A stretch of DNA of 64,000 nt from Bolinopsis microptera (taxonomy: Eukaryota > Ctenophora > Tentaculata > Lobata > Bolinopsidae), in assembly GCF_026151205.1 (NCBI RefSeq), contig NC_087079.1, forward strand, positions 5,165,230 through 5,229,229, given 5' to 3'. Both the position numbers and the translations under genes were made by a program. Under the pieces are notes generated by a model. It searched no databases. It had not been told where the DNA came from and saw only the letters and a program-made list of their open reading frames with translations. Positions 1-11,810 of this stretch are shown here, piece by piece. Each line of letters begins with the position of its first letter. The stretch's first letter is position 1.

Positions 1-1168
1 AGTATATATTTAAGTGGCCATTATTTCCAACAAACTTTTTTGGCGTACAGTTTAAGAAAATTAGGCTATATATAAAGATATGTCCAGTAAAGTTGAACCG
101 CTTTTCAGTTAAATGTACCATCTTACCATCTACAGCTCAGGAATGCCAAATATCTTAAAAAGCAGTCTAACTCATATCTCAAATATTTGAACTGTTTTAA
201 ACACGTTTCCGGAACTAAACTAAACGGATCACCACACAACAAAAGCTGAATTTAAAACACAAGGCACAGTTATATTGAGCAAAGTGGAGATATGTTAACA
301 ACAGCGCAGCTATATTGTCTAGACAGTTGCGGGAGTGAGTTAAACAGTTGCAGTGAGCGGACATGTAGCATGCAGGCTGGTCCAGAGTTAGTTCTATCAC
401 GATTTACGGAATTAGAGAGCTGATGGTGGGGGTGTGTTTTTTAAAGATAACCACTTCCACCCCCCTCCCCCTCCCCCCTCCTCCCCCGGCGTTAACAGCT
501 GATAAGGTGAGATTTTATGATTTTCATAATGTTCACTACATTTTTAAAATGGTCACTACATTTAGGTAAGGATCACTACGTCATCTTGATAAGGGTCACT
601 ACTTTGTGCTAAAAATCGCTCAAAAAAAGGGCTACTGAAATTTTCCTGAAAGTTGTGAAATTATCGAGCCTTTATATTTTAAAAAGTACTATTTCTAAAA
701 GTCTTCATGAATCTGGTCTGCAAGTTTTTTAAAGTACTGTTTCATTAAGGATCAGTGGATTCTGCCAGCACGTTAAAAACCACGCCCCGATTAAATACGA
801 CCAACGTTTACTTCAAAGAATGACGTGCACAATGCAGTTTCTATTATTTAATATGTTTATATCATTTTCTCATAATATGTTATATCATTTTCAGCTGCAA
901 ATTTGGTATGTACAGATGATGATGATCATAGATGTTTGAAATAATAACATGATGTACATGGATATCTATAGTGTAAGTCAGAGTGTTACAAATATATTGA
1001 GACTAACGAATAGTCTAAACCGCTAAGTGATTTTCTCCAAATATAATATTAAAAGTGTCTGACTAATAGATGTTTGAATAATATCGTGTCTGACTCTGGG
1101 ATAATGTTCTGCTAATGATCTACAGACCTTTATTAGGTTCCGAACCCAACATACCATAGGACGTAGGA
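1..1168. other. Non-coding stretch with simple repeats
   Basis: No convincing gene. A long pyrimidine tract (C-rich with T) lies near 449-489. A short degenerate direct repeat built on a 'ggtcactac' core recurs about four times between 528 and 605. The rest is AT-rich sequence with stops in all frames. Confidence 0.5.
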
Positions 1169-1492
1169 CCAGGCCGCAACATGTTGAGAACCAGGCCGCA
1201 ACATGTTGAGAACCAGGCCGCAACATGTTGTGAACCAGGCTGCAACATGTTGAGAACCAGGCCGCAACATGTTGTGAACCAGGCCGCAACATGTTGTGAA
1301 CCAGGCCGCAACATGTTGTGAACCAGGCTGCAACATGTTGTGAACCAGGCCGCAACATGTTGAGAACCAGGCCGCAACATGTTGGGAACCAGGCCGCAAC
1401 ATGTTGGGAACCAGGCTGCAACATGTTGTGAATCAGGCCGCAACATGTTGTGAATCAGGCTATGCTGCAACATGTTGTGAACCAAGCCACAA
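1169..1492. repeat. 22-bp minisatellite, about 15 units
   Basis: Tandem array of a 22-bp unit, CCAGGCCGCAACATGTTG followed by TGAA, AGAA or GGAA. Every unit contains the palindrome AACATGTT. The 3' end carries degenerate units, one expanded by a few bases. The long open frames on the minus strand here come from the repeat and are not genes. A related fragment follows near 1557-1575. Confidence 0.9.
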
Positions 1493-4147
1493 CCATGGGG
1501 TGGTCAGAAGATGTGATGGCCCCGTCAAGTTTTGACGAAACTCAACATAGGTAGGTCAACATGTCGCGAACCGGGCCCCACAATTTCTAGTGTGATTAAA
1601 ATCATCAGAATAACTGCACCTGTATATTTTAGGGAATTACAAACTTGTCAATTCTTATGATTGTCAGCTGAAATGACTTTAAATGTCAATTCTAAAAACT
1701 TTGACAAAACTAGGTACGTACCACCTTTGAAGCAGAGTTAAACACATGGGTTGATGGGTTCCCTCTCTGAATAGCAACATGTGCTGATTTTGCAACTTCT
1801 CAACTGGGTTTATAACATTCAAAATTGCTATTTTTATATTATATTAACTGATATCGTCACAATATCTTGTATCCGCTAGCAGTAATATCGATTACATAAC
1901 ACGTGGAAACTGTAAAATATAACATGTTTTATCAACATAATATGTGTGATAGTATCACGTCTTCATTTACAAAGCTCTCTCCGAATGAGCAGTTAGAAGG
2001 AGAGACTTCAGCCATATTACCAATACTCTGTGATAAGAAATACCCATCTAATCTACATTTCCACCGGACTCCTGCAAAGTTAGGACAGATTTATGCATCC
2101 ATGCAATAGCTTATACTTATATTAGAGCCCACACTAGCTCAATGTTGAGGGATCTCTGTTTCGACACCGGCATGATAAGAAGATACAAAGCATCTTTTTC
2201 AATCAGCAGCGAGATAATGACTTTATCTGTACAAGCAACCTGGCGTGATGATAGCAATCTACAAGCTGATACTATTTCACTGTTAAAACTGTGACTGCAG
2301 GGTGTTTAGTGCCTCAACATAGAGCTGCACCTTGTTTCATTTCTCCGTGTTGCTAGAAACCCAACAATAAGTTGATACGAGAAATAAGGCAGCAGACCGG
2401 CAAGATGTTATCATTGCACAACTTGACACAGTTCAATTACCCCGAGCCTGCCCACCTTGTATCACGCTCCAAATTAAAATGGGCAGATATTTAGATAACC
2501 GGTAGTTTATCGCGAGATGATTCTCTGCGAATTCCACGAGCGGAACACTGGTACCGTGGTTCAGAGATCATGGAAGGAGTTTCTCAGTTCCAACTTCAGG
2601 ATCCACACCAGGGGGGCACGGGGTAATTGTTTGGGTCATTTAGAATCATTGTTATTTTCTAGTATCTTTGTTGCGGACAATAAAGTGAAAATACCACCAC
2701 CCTACCCGGCACCTTGTTTGAGTCTAGGATAACCGGGCCGCTAAGTACCCCTCAAAGGGGCGACCATGTTCACACTAGCAGGTGACAATTGGGTACCCAC
2801 TGTGTGGATTAGGCTCTAAAGTTGTTTTAAATGGAATATAATACAAGTCAAATTCAATACTAATCATTGATTTTAAGAATAATGATTTTCTCTGGGATTT
2901 AATATGGGAATGATTTTCAGATTACATCTTTTGAGGGTCTCCTGGGTTTGGTGCTTAAATAATACCTCTAGTGTTGTATAAAGAAAGAACAAAGGCTGCA
3001 TTACCTTTCCCGAAGAAAGTGCAGCCTCTCAAATCATTTGTGTTCAACAAACAGTGATAATAGTCATATTTATTCACATAATATTACTTCATAATGATGT
3101 ATACCTGTAACTTGTAATGGATATTTTATTTATTGCCAGGTGAGCATGAGTACTTACTGTACGTGAACCCTTACTGTACGTGACAGCCTAGTAAATTAGG
3201 ATAAAACCAGTACATACCCTAGTACATAGTAGCGATATATTCGATAAAAACTCTTTTCAAAATACATAACACAAGTGCGGGGGATCACTTGGTACCTGAT
3301 CCCCCCTCCGCAAGCAATCAAGCGGGCCCCTATTGATCTTGTGTGCTTACTTTATCAGTCTGAGTTCGGTGGTGGAATACTCTTTAAACTCTATGTGAAG
3401 GTGTCCTTTCCATATCCAACAGAAACATTTGCAAACTTGTTTAAGGAATGTAGCGCTAAACAAGGTACTGCGGAGGGGGATACTGAATTATTGTTTTAGA
3501 GAAAATAAGATCACGGCGCAGTTCGATTGGTAACTTAAAACCAGTCTACTATAACATATTACATGTATAAGATATACTAATATAGCATAATATGGTGTTT
3601 CAAGATATGTATCTCATTATTATTACATATTATTCAATTGCGAAATAAGCTGTACACACTACTACCTGTTATTTTGTTGCTTATACCTTGTCAATGGGCC
3701 AGTGTCATCACGTTTACAGGTTCCAGGTAGGTTCAGGGTAGAACCCCTGCAACCTGCACTTACCTACAAGCCTTACAATTCGGAGTTTACTACAGGCTTC
3801 AAGTGTCTATTAGACTCTGCCTAGCCACTTAGACTGCGTGGAATATATTATAAAAGTTGTGAAAATTATAATTGGGGTATTTATTTGACTGAAATGTTGC
3901 TAAGAATCTCCTTTTGCTGTCAAAGTTAAGCCGTAAAAAAGGCGTGCCAAATGCCTAGCCTATAAATAATTTGGGTTGCAGTATCTTACAAAGGGAGATG
4001 GGGTCTGAAACTCACAAAAAACATTGTGACTCAGTGTTTACCCCTCCCCCTGCTAAATTAACTGGTACTGTCAAACCACAAACAAGATCCACTATAACAG
4101 TGACGTACTTTTGACTGTTATTAATATGTCAGAACTTCAAATGGTGG
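1493..4147. other. Intergenic, no gene recognised
   Basis: Short frames only (for example 1903-2109 and 2517-2732, plus strand), with no recognisable domain. A 'cttactgtacgtga' direct repeat sits near 3153-3184. I see no mobile element boundary in this stretch. Confidence 0.45.
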
Positions 4148-4190
4148 CCATATAAGGAGATGTAGGACCACGTGATACCCATACAAGGAT
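4148..4190 (-). repeat. Dispersed CArG/E-box repeat, single copy
   Basis: Minus-strand copy of the 31-bp unit that is tandem at 6575-6709. It carries CCTTATATGG, which fits the serum-response-factor CArG consensus CC(A/T)6GG, and CACGTG, a perfect E-box. Other single copies are at 4791-4823 and 8111-8145. Confidence 0.75.
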
Positions 4191-4502
4191 AGCTCCACCC
4201 TCAAACTTATAATGTGTATCTTGAGCACTGATGCGTACTGATGCAGACTCTGAGACTACAATAATATGTTACACTGTAAGTAAGTGCATATAGGAGTCCC
4301 CAGTCATTGGGATTCTCGACACTTTAACCAACTTCTCGAATAGAGGGTGGGCTGTGTTTGACGAATAGAGGGTGAGCTGTGTTTGACGATGACACGTGGA
4401 TTTACTTTACATCTTTACTTCGTCAGCTCCCGGATACAAGAAGCTTCCTCGTTTTATATTAGCAGAGTATTGCACTCACTCCATCTCTTGAGCGTGCACT
4501 TT

Positions 4503-4768
4503 TTTTTTTCTTTTTTTTTAAAGAGAGGCTGGGCCTAGTTGGCCCACGAGAGGATAGCATATATGGATGCTTTACCTACCTCTGGGGTATGGCAGTCCTG
4601 TGGGAGGATGCCAGTGGAATCAAGATGTGTAATCAAGGATGATGGTAAGTGTTGTGGGGTGTGTCATAGATAAACGCTTAAGTGGTGGTTGAGTGTGGAA
4701 GAGAGGGGCGAAACAAGACGGCGTTAAAGTAGTCGCTATGTTACACCTGTCTGGTCCAACTTTGTAAC
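4503..4768 (-). mobile_element. 3' end of RNase-H-type LINE, 5'-truncated
   Basis: On the minus strand this matches the 3' untranslated ends at 54648-54895 and 59027-59120. Shared blocks include 'CCCAGAGGTAGG', 'ATGCTATCCTC' and a terminal hairpin TGGGCC-AACTA-GGCCCA, followed by an A-rich tail that appears as T-runs at 4503-4520. Only untranslated sequence remains. The copy is a truncated retrotransposition product. Confidence 0.8.
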
Positions 4769-4790
4769 GCTAAGAAACCGCTCAGATCCG

Positions 4791-4823
4791 GACATCTCCT
4801 TATATGGGTATCACGTGGTCCGC
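4791..4823 (+). repeat. Dispersed CArG/E-box repeat, single copy
   Basis: One unit of the repeat described at 6575-6709, with CCTTATATGG and CACGTG intact. It starts about 22 bp from the truncated 5' end of the LINE fragment at 4503-4768. Confidence 0.75.
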
Positions 4824-6574
4824 TAATCGTAAAGCTGACAGTCAAAGGAACCACGTAAGTAGAAGTGTTAGTGTATACAACTATGTGAAACAGTGGGACA
4901 CAGTCATGGCAACATATCTTAGCATTCCTAAAGTACCATCTGGAGAAACAGAGGAGAGAGATAATGTCTTCTTGGATGTCACAATGTGATCTGAAGGATT
5001 CACGAAGAAACTGCTTCCATCAAACTCTGACAGCCGTAATACTAATTATCACTACGACACACCTGACTTTCTCATCAACTTTGATCGGAATTTTTGTGAT
5101 CGAATACAATATATGCCCACTAAAACCTTATTACATTATATTACGCTCATAAGTTGATTGGGAAACATAACCAAAATATATGAGTTCCACCGAATCCGAA
5201 CATCTAATGAAAGGAAAGACACGTTCTTTTTAGCCAATCAAGTTTCAGGAAATAGTAGGGTTAGAAAGAGTTAACTGCACGTTTCACACAATTACCTTGT
5301 GTAACCTTACCGCCAATTAGTGGCCACGCACTAGCCAATTAAAAGAGAATAACATCTAGTTTTTGTATTCGAACACAAAGTAAGGCTCAATTAGCTTTAA
5401 GAGAATATTCCGACAACATTACTGAGTAAAACATGTTTACTAAATACTAGAGATTTCTTGGGTAAATTTCTATTGATCCCGTTTGCTGCGACAAGGAAAA
5501 GGCTCTTATCAGGAAAGGAATTATTCAACGTTTCAATGTGACAACATCGTATTCATGATTTCAAATTATTTGTTATATAATAGTGTTGAAAGTATTAAAA
5601 CTCACTAAATACTAGTGTTTGTATATAAGACGTTAATTGTGTTTCAGACCTATTTGAAAAGTTTAAAACACGTGAGATAAACGTAAATTTGTTAATCATA
5701 AATTTTTCTTATTTTAAACACCATCAGATTCATAAATCTAAAACACCTGTGAGCTTTATCTCTGGATTCTAAGTTTGAAACGTGTGGGTCGTGATAATCC
5801 GTTAAAAATACACTTGAGCGATGTAGCTTCCGGATCAAAATATTACTGATCAGTGGCATTTTAAAATGAAGGTAGTTTTAAATCAAAAACGTGATCAACG
5901 ATTATCACGTTTTTTTGTGAACAAGGTGAACACGAAATGACCATATAAGGAAATATCATATATATATATTATATATTTAAATATAAGGAAATACCTCGTT
6001 TTAGTTTCTCCAAGAGATGGCCCTCATCCTGAGATGAGTCGATGAGTCAAAGGGGAGTCACATTTAATCAAATAACGTTTATTATGTCCTCCTTGATCTT
6101 TCTTTTTAGTCTTCAAGTCAAGAACCGAGTGTTTACAACGTATGCTAGTCAGACGGAATAAGCACTGTTTTGTATCTCACCGACAGTTCTTTAGCTTTGA
6201 TCAGTGTTTTACGATTTAATCGGTAGTTGGTACCTGGTCATTCTTTGACAGGTCTAGGTTTGTGTCATCAGAATTGTTTCCAAATTAAACAGATCTTCAA
6301 AGAGTGGCAGCATTTCAAAACAGAGTTGAACGATGTAGCTTCCGCGTCGGAACAACACCTATCAGCCGTATTTACGATGGAAATATTTTAAAATTGCTGA
6401 TTATCACGTTGCTGTGAACAAATAAAACGAGCACGTACTTAAATAAAAGAGAAATACCTCGTTTTACTTACTCTCCTAAGTACAGATTTTCAGACGCAAA
6501 AAAAAACGGAATCACATCTTGAAAAGATTATAAAATTGTTTCTTGGCTGGTCTTTACCCAACAAAAGCAAGGTT
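4824..6574. other. Intergenic with a two-module repeat at 5461-5606
   Basis: No gene recognised. Positions 5461-5606 hold a dispersed repeat made of two modules. Module 1 is about 5461-5560 ('gtttcaatgtgacaac', 'cgtattcatgat'). Module 2 is about 5563-5606 ('tcaaattatttgttatat', 'gtgttgaaagtattaaaac'). Module 2 recurs at 14955-14992, 17315-17357 and, inverted, 33308-33349. Module 1 recurs at about 17590-17692. Confidence 0.6.
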
Positions 6575-6709
6575 CTACATCTCCTTATATGGGTATCACG
6601 TGGTCCTACATCTCCTTATATGGGTATCACGTGGTTCTACATCTCCTTATATGGGTATCACGTGGTTCTACATCTCCTTATATGGGTATCACGTGGTCCT
6701 ACATCTCCG
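6575..6709 (+). repeat. Tandem 31-bp units with CArG box and E-box
   Basis: Four full units spaced exactly 31 bp apart (CArG boxes start at 6583, 6614, 6645 and 6676), plus a partial unit. Each full unit contains CCTTATATGG and CACGTG, about 5 bp apart. In animals these are the core sites of SRF-type MADS proteins and of bHLH proteins. Whether they are used here is unknown. The ORFs in this stretch are repeat translations. Confidence 0.85.
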
Positions 6710-7693
6710 TTACAGTCATCTTTAATCTCCAGGATAATACACAGCCGGGTCGTAATGTTACAAAGAGTCAAAGGGAGATCCATTAAGCTATTAGCTAAGT
6801 ACGAACCTCCATTGTCTATGTAATCGTTACATAGAAAGACCGTGCATATTCATCAAGTAATGGGTGATGTGAGTGATTATGCGGGTATAGAAACATCTAG
6901 ACTAATCGTTTTATTCATTCCAGAGTCATTGTAACTATACTGACGTTATACTGTAGGTATGTATCACAGAGCCATTGAAACCCAGGTTATAACAGCCAGT
7001 ACTTGAGCATGTGGGAGGAGCTGGCTGACACAGGTGTAGTCTGACGTTTCTCCAAGCATTTAAATAATTCATTAACCTTAAAAGCTTACAAGCTTACCTT
7101 TTCAACCTTTAGAATCTAATTACCTCATATTTAGATTCATTTAAAAGTAAGTAACTACCAGTTGAAAATATGATATTATTGAAACAATATGATATATTAT
7201 TAGTCATAAATATGTCGCATTATAACTACCCATGACTATAATAACCCCATAACGTATTCCTTAACCACTGCAACTCGCTAGATTCTTTGAACTGTGGGAC
7301 TGTATTCACATAAACAAATATTTACCTTGTTAATTAACGCAGCTGCTTCCTGATGAAGCTACCACCTTGTGGTGATAACAATAACACTGTTGTTATAAAC
7401 AGTAACCACAGTAACAGTAACCACAGTAACCGTTTAGATTTAATTAACAGTTCTCACCTTGTTACTAGCCGATTAAGTAAGACAAGTCAGCTATTTTTGT
7501 AGAAACAGTTGTTTAATAAAAAGAAAACTTATCTTAGTTATGTAATCAATCAATGCAATATTATATTAATGTGTCATTAAAGACTGTTATACAATAACCC
7601 CTGAAATAAGCTAGATTAGCTGAAAGATAGGCGTCCCAGTAACCATAAGCAGTCAAGCATCACCTTCAGTTCCACACAGTGATGCTCCTTAGT
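6710..7693. other. Intergenic, nothing recognised
   Basis: AT-rich sequence with stops in all frames. A short CAGTAACCA direct repeat (7399-7430) is the only structure I noticed. Confidence 0.4.
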
Positions 7694-7984
7694 TATTAAT
7701 TAGCTGTGTTGAGACTATTAATTAGCTGTGTTGAGACTATTAATTAGCTGTGTTGAGACTATTAATTAGCTGTGTTGAGACTATTAATTAGCTGTGTTGA
7801 GACTATATTAATTAGCTGTGTTGAGACTATTAATTAGCTGTGTTGAGACTATTAATTAGCTGTGTTGGGACTATTAATTAGCTGTGTTGGGACTATTAAT
7901 TAGCTGTGTTGAGACTATTAATTAGCTGTGTTGAGACTATTAATTAGCTGTGTTGAGACTATTAATTAGCTGTGTTGAGACTAT
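7694..7984. repeat. 22-bp minisatellite, about 13 units
   Basis: Tandem array of a 22-bp unit, TTAATTAGCTGTGTTG plus AGACTA. Units are almost identical; one has a 2-bp expansion near 7805 and two carry GGGACT instead of GAGACT. There are no spacers, so it is not a CRISPR-like array. Its period equals that of the unrelated array at 1169-1492. Confidence 0.9.
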
Positions 7985-8094
7985 TTCTAAGAAGAAAGAA
8001 AGGCCACTTCGATGTAAAAATTAATTTCCCAGTATTTTCATTTCTATGAAACAGCAATTAAACGGACCACACTTGAAAACTTGTTAATTAGACA

Positions 8095-8161
8095 GCTTTA
8101 CTCTTTATCACGTGGTCCTACATCTCCTTATATGGGTATCACGTGGCTTTACTCTTTATCA
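8095..8161 (+). repeat. 35-bp satellite-unit insertion between 16-bp direct repeats
   Basis: Positions 8111-8145 hold just over one unit of the CArG/E-box repeat (CGTGGTCC, then the unit through CACGTG). It is bracketed by identical 16-bp copies of GCTTTACTCTTTATCA at 8095-8110 and 8146-8161. The layout looks like a capture of satellite DNA with target duplication. Because TATCA and GGTCC occur in both target and insert, microhomology template switching is an alternative. Confidence 0.75.
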
Positions 8162-9163
8162 GGTCCCATTAAAATATACCGAACTTAGAAAGAACAGTAA
8201 TCAAGCGAGCGTAACTAGCGCACTTTTGAAACCACTAGAACTTTTAAACAATGTTGACACATATTTGATGCAGTGTTACAGTTAGATAATATAGTGTTAC
8301 ACTACAGTTACAGTTAGTAGTGTAACAGTAACAGTTAATGAGAGCTAGACTTTTTGTCTTCTTCTGCTGTGAGAAACTTTTACAGTTCATATTCAGAGAG
8401 GGGAGAGCTCAGTAAATTAAATATATTTTAGTCAAGTACAGAGACTTGCAGTCTATATTATCACAGTTATAACTATAATATAAAGTTAAAGTAGAGTCAA
8501 AGTTTTGAGAGTTGACGTCAAGGCTAATAATACTTTGAGAGTACTTAACAGCTCAAATCAGTGGCTCCCAGATCATTTGTCACACTTTACAAGTAGTAGT
8601 AGTAGTGAGATGTTACATTTGTAAAACATACCTAATTTGAGTGAGTCGGCCCCCACTTTTTTGTCGCCGCGGTGTGGTCTTTAGTGGTGGGCGCTGTCAA
8701 CTCATTACTAATATTACTTACTCAACTCATAACTCTACACGGATAGAAAAACTAATAAAACTTCAAGATCATGAAGCATACAGGACACTTAGAAATATAG
8801 AGCGGCTCGTTTGGCGGGAATGGTGGCCAATTGAACTGTTAAATTTTAATATTGTTATAGTATTACAGCTTTATACTAATAGTATATATTATTATCATAC
8901 TACAACAGTTATACTTTAAACCTAAACATTCAATCTATTAACTCAAACTGAGTTTTTAACTTTTATAATATTTTAGGAAGTGGTTAATCCCTGATTTAAC
9001 TCTTTAAAACGGAATAAGAACTTGGAACCTTGATGCAAATTTTACATTTTCATCATTCCATCATCGGGCATCATCCCATCATTCCTAAAGTACTACTATT
9101 AACTGACCCGTCTTAAATAAGATCCATAATAATCTGGTCTGGAGTTTAACCCGAATAAAGATC
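8162..9163. other. Intergenic, nothing recognised
   Basis: The one longer frame (8641-8919, plus strand, 92 codons) shows no domain and has low-complexity AT-rich codons at its end. No repeat or element boundary was found apart from short 'acagttac' repetitions near 8276-8336. Confidence 0.4.
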
Positions 9164-9262
9164 ATAATATCATGACGGTACCTAATTATAATATCATGAC
9201 GGTACCTAATTATAATATCATGACGGTACCTAGTTATAATATCATGACGGTATACCTAATAC
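9164..9262. repeat. 24-bp tandem repeat, four units
   Basis: Four units of ATAATATCATGACGGTACC plus TAATT. Each contains GGTACC and ATCATGA. The last unit is slightly altered (GGTATACC). Confidence 0.85.
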
Positions 9263-9513
9263 ACACCAAAGGTAACAAGGCTTTTGTCACGGTACAATAC
9301 ATCAGTAGCAGGGTGAATATTATATTGGCGCGAAAATAACGCCACATAAACCAACCTTACTCCTTACACATAGTCCACTTGGGGGGAGCTTGGTTTTTGG
9401 GGTGAAAACAAAAGGGTTGCCTTCCTGGTGTCAGGTTAGTGTGTGTTTAACTAGGGGGAGTGTAGTCTACTGTTACTGTGTAGTACTTGGAGTAGGTGAA
9501 GTGTGCAGTATGT

Positions 9514-9772
9514 ACTGACTACTGACCAGTATGTACTGACCAGTATGTACTGACCAGTATGTACTGACCAGTATGTACTGACCCTGGTATGTACTGACCA
9601 GTATGTACTGACTACTGACCAGTATGTACTGACCAGTATGTACTGACCAGTATGTACTGGCCAGTATGTACTGACCAGTATGTACTGGCCAGTATGTACT
9701 GACCAGTATGTACTGACCAGTATGTACTGACCAGTATGTACTGACCAGTATGTACTGACCAGTATGTAGTAT
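9514..9772. repeat. 14-bp minisatellite, about 18 units
   Basis: Array of CCAGTATGTACTGA. Two units are extended with CTACTGA and two carry CTGG in place of CTGA. The minus-strand frames of 149 and 73 codons across it are repeat translations (runs of STYWSVHTGQYILV-like residues) and are not a protein. Confidence 0.9.
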
Positions 9773-11025
9773 GTGAAGTGTGCAGTACATTATATTCCAT
9801 ACTTTGTAGCATCCAGTAAGTACTGGTAGACAATATGTGAATATCATGTGAATGTGCATTGAGGTGTATGTGAATATAATGAATATGTAAATATGTGTAT
9901 ATTTAACTGCATACAGTTTCATGATGGGTGCCAGTAATTAAAACAGTATTGAGACCAGCAACCTAACATACCGTATCAGTGTTATCTTCATAATATGTAA
10001 CGCACTACCACCCCAGTTATTAGATTATCTCTCTGGTATTTTATCTAAACTTGGACAGAATTACTTGTAGGGTACTCAAGAAATATATAATTTTAATACA
10101 ATAAAGGTTTTAACTCGAAACTTTCGAATTTCCTGCAACCTTGTGGCTATTGAGTATTGATCTTAACTCAAATTTTATAATTAACGAATTTCAAGTTTTC
10201 AAGGCTAGTATAGTGAGAATGTTTCAAATTTCGTTAATTCTAAAATTTGAGTACCTCAATAACAAAACCGGTAACCTTGTTGGGACCCTAACATGATTAT
10301 CAGTCAACTATTGAATCTCATGTAACAAATAAGTTGCAAGGTGGCAATGTGGTTACATGTTAATACCGGACCTGATTGTACCTTAAAATTGAGTTTATAA
10401 TTCAAACTCAGACGCTTTGCCCAGAAAAACAGCCAAAAATGGAGGATGAAAAGTGGAGGAAGTCAGTTACAAGAAGTAACAACTTGTGTAGTGAAGTTGG
10501 CGACTTGTCATGGGCTAGGTGTGGTTACCTTGTACAATTGATGGAACGTTCCCGAAATAGCCAGTTACATGGCTAACTCAATTTGCTCAGAGTAAAACTT
10601 GCTTTTTTGCTAAAATAAAAAGTATGTTCTAAAGGCGATGTCTAATAAATCTAGCTGAATAACAGTTGTCGGGTCACATAATTCAGAACTCTGACTACAG
10701 AGGGCGACATGAATTGGGTATTGAGTATCAAACATATCAATTTCTAAGCTCAGTCGGACAATAACTGTTGTCTCGAAGTGTCATTTCGTATTACTGGGTC
10801 AATGTTCATAACATGTCTAGATGCAGAATTAAATTAATGTTGAAATCGAATTTCGTTAAAAAACTTTAGCGAGAAAATAGAAATGAATCCTAAAGTATGG
10901 TGGAGGACTCTATTTTGCAAGTTAAGAGAGGTTTTACTTGCTCTGGTTACAGTTAACCTGTTAATGTTATAATTGAACACTGAACAGGCCGTTAAACTCC
11001 TCGTTACCACGTAATGGGACCAATT
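9773..11025. other. Intergenic, nothing recognised
   Basis: Several short frames (10376-10576 plus, 10834-11055 minus) without recognisable motifs. No element termini were found. Confidence 0.4.
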
Positions 11026-11080
11026 ACAGTCAATTACAGTCCAATTACAGTCCAATTACCGGCCAATTACCGACCGATTA
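11026..11080. repeat. Degenerate 11-bp tandem repeat
   Basis: Five to six degenerate copies of 'tccaattacag', drifting to 'gccaattaccg' at the 3' side. Confidence 0.7.
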
Positions 11081-11700
11081 CACGAGATTACAAGGCCATT
11101 ATCACACCTGTTAACTGCAACTGTTTCCTACCGCCTGCCCTAAAACCACTTTACACAATATGTTAACTGATCGGAGCTCTGCTGTTTTCAAGCTGGAGAG
11201 ATCTGCAGATAGCTAGTTTTACCTGGAGGTGTGGCTGAAACTTAATTAATGTTTAGATTTACTAACTAAATGCTTGTTGTAAAACATAATTTGTACAAGA
11301 TTTGGACAGAATCCAGGAGGATGGTTCATTTGTTTATATCGAGCTGGACCTTGGTAATTTTAAGGGCTTTTAGTTGCAACTTTCAAGTCACAAGATAGGT
11401 GATCTCAGCTAGCTAAATGATGAGATGATCACTTATTTCGTCTGAAGATGTTAGATCATCATAATTCTGAAGCCCTAAGATCAGACTTTAAGACTTTCTT
11501 TTAACCAGCAACATCTTGATTTCGACTCTTTGAGTTATCACCTATTTTATGTGAACATTGGATACGCCGTGTTAAAGTATAAAGTGTAATTCATTGCTCT
11601 GTTCATGTTCCTCCGAACATATATCAGGAGCCAACTTAAAATCACAAGACTGGTACACTCAGTCCCATTTTTAAGTCGCTTGGAGAACTGGTATCACTAT

Positions 11701-11810
11701 TGGTCTGTAACCCTGGTGACTGTAACCCTGGTGACTGGTATCACCATTGCATTGGACTGTAACCGTGGTGACTGTAACCCTGGTGACTGGTATAACTGTT
11801 TGGTCTGTTA
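11701..11810. repeat. 14-bp near-palindromic tandem repeat
   Basis: Copies of TGTAACCCTGGTGAC, in which GTAACC faces GGTGAC across two bases. Two clusters are separated by a unique 'tggtatcaccattg' piece. The same motif recurs twice at 13361-13401, 1.6 kb away. Confidence 0.75.

Noticed and set aside
1023-1485. Three overlapping minus-strand ORFs of 89-133 codons
   Set aside because: They exist only because a 22-bp minisatellite lacks stops; all three frames read the same repeat.
7694-7984. Regular 22-bp repeats resembling a CRISPR array
   Set aside because: Units are directly adjacent without unique spacers and the DNA is eukaryotic.
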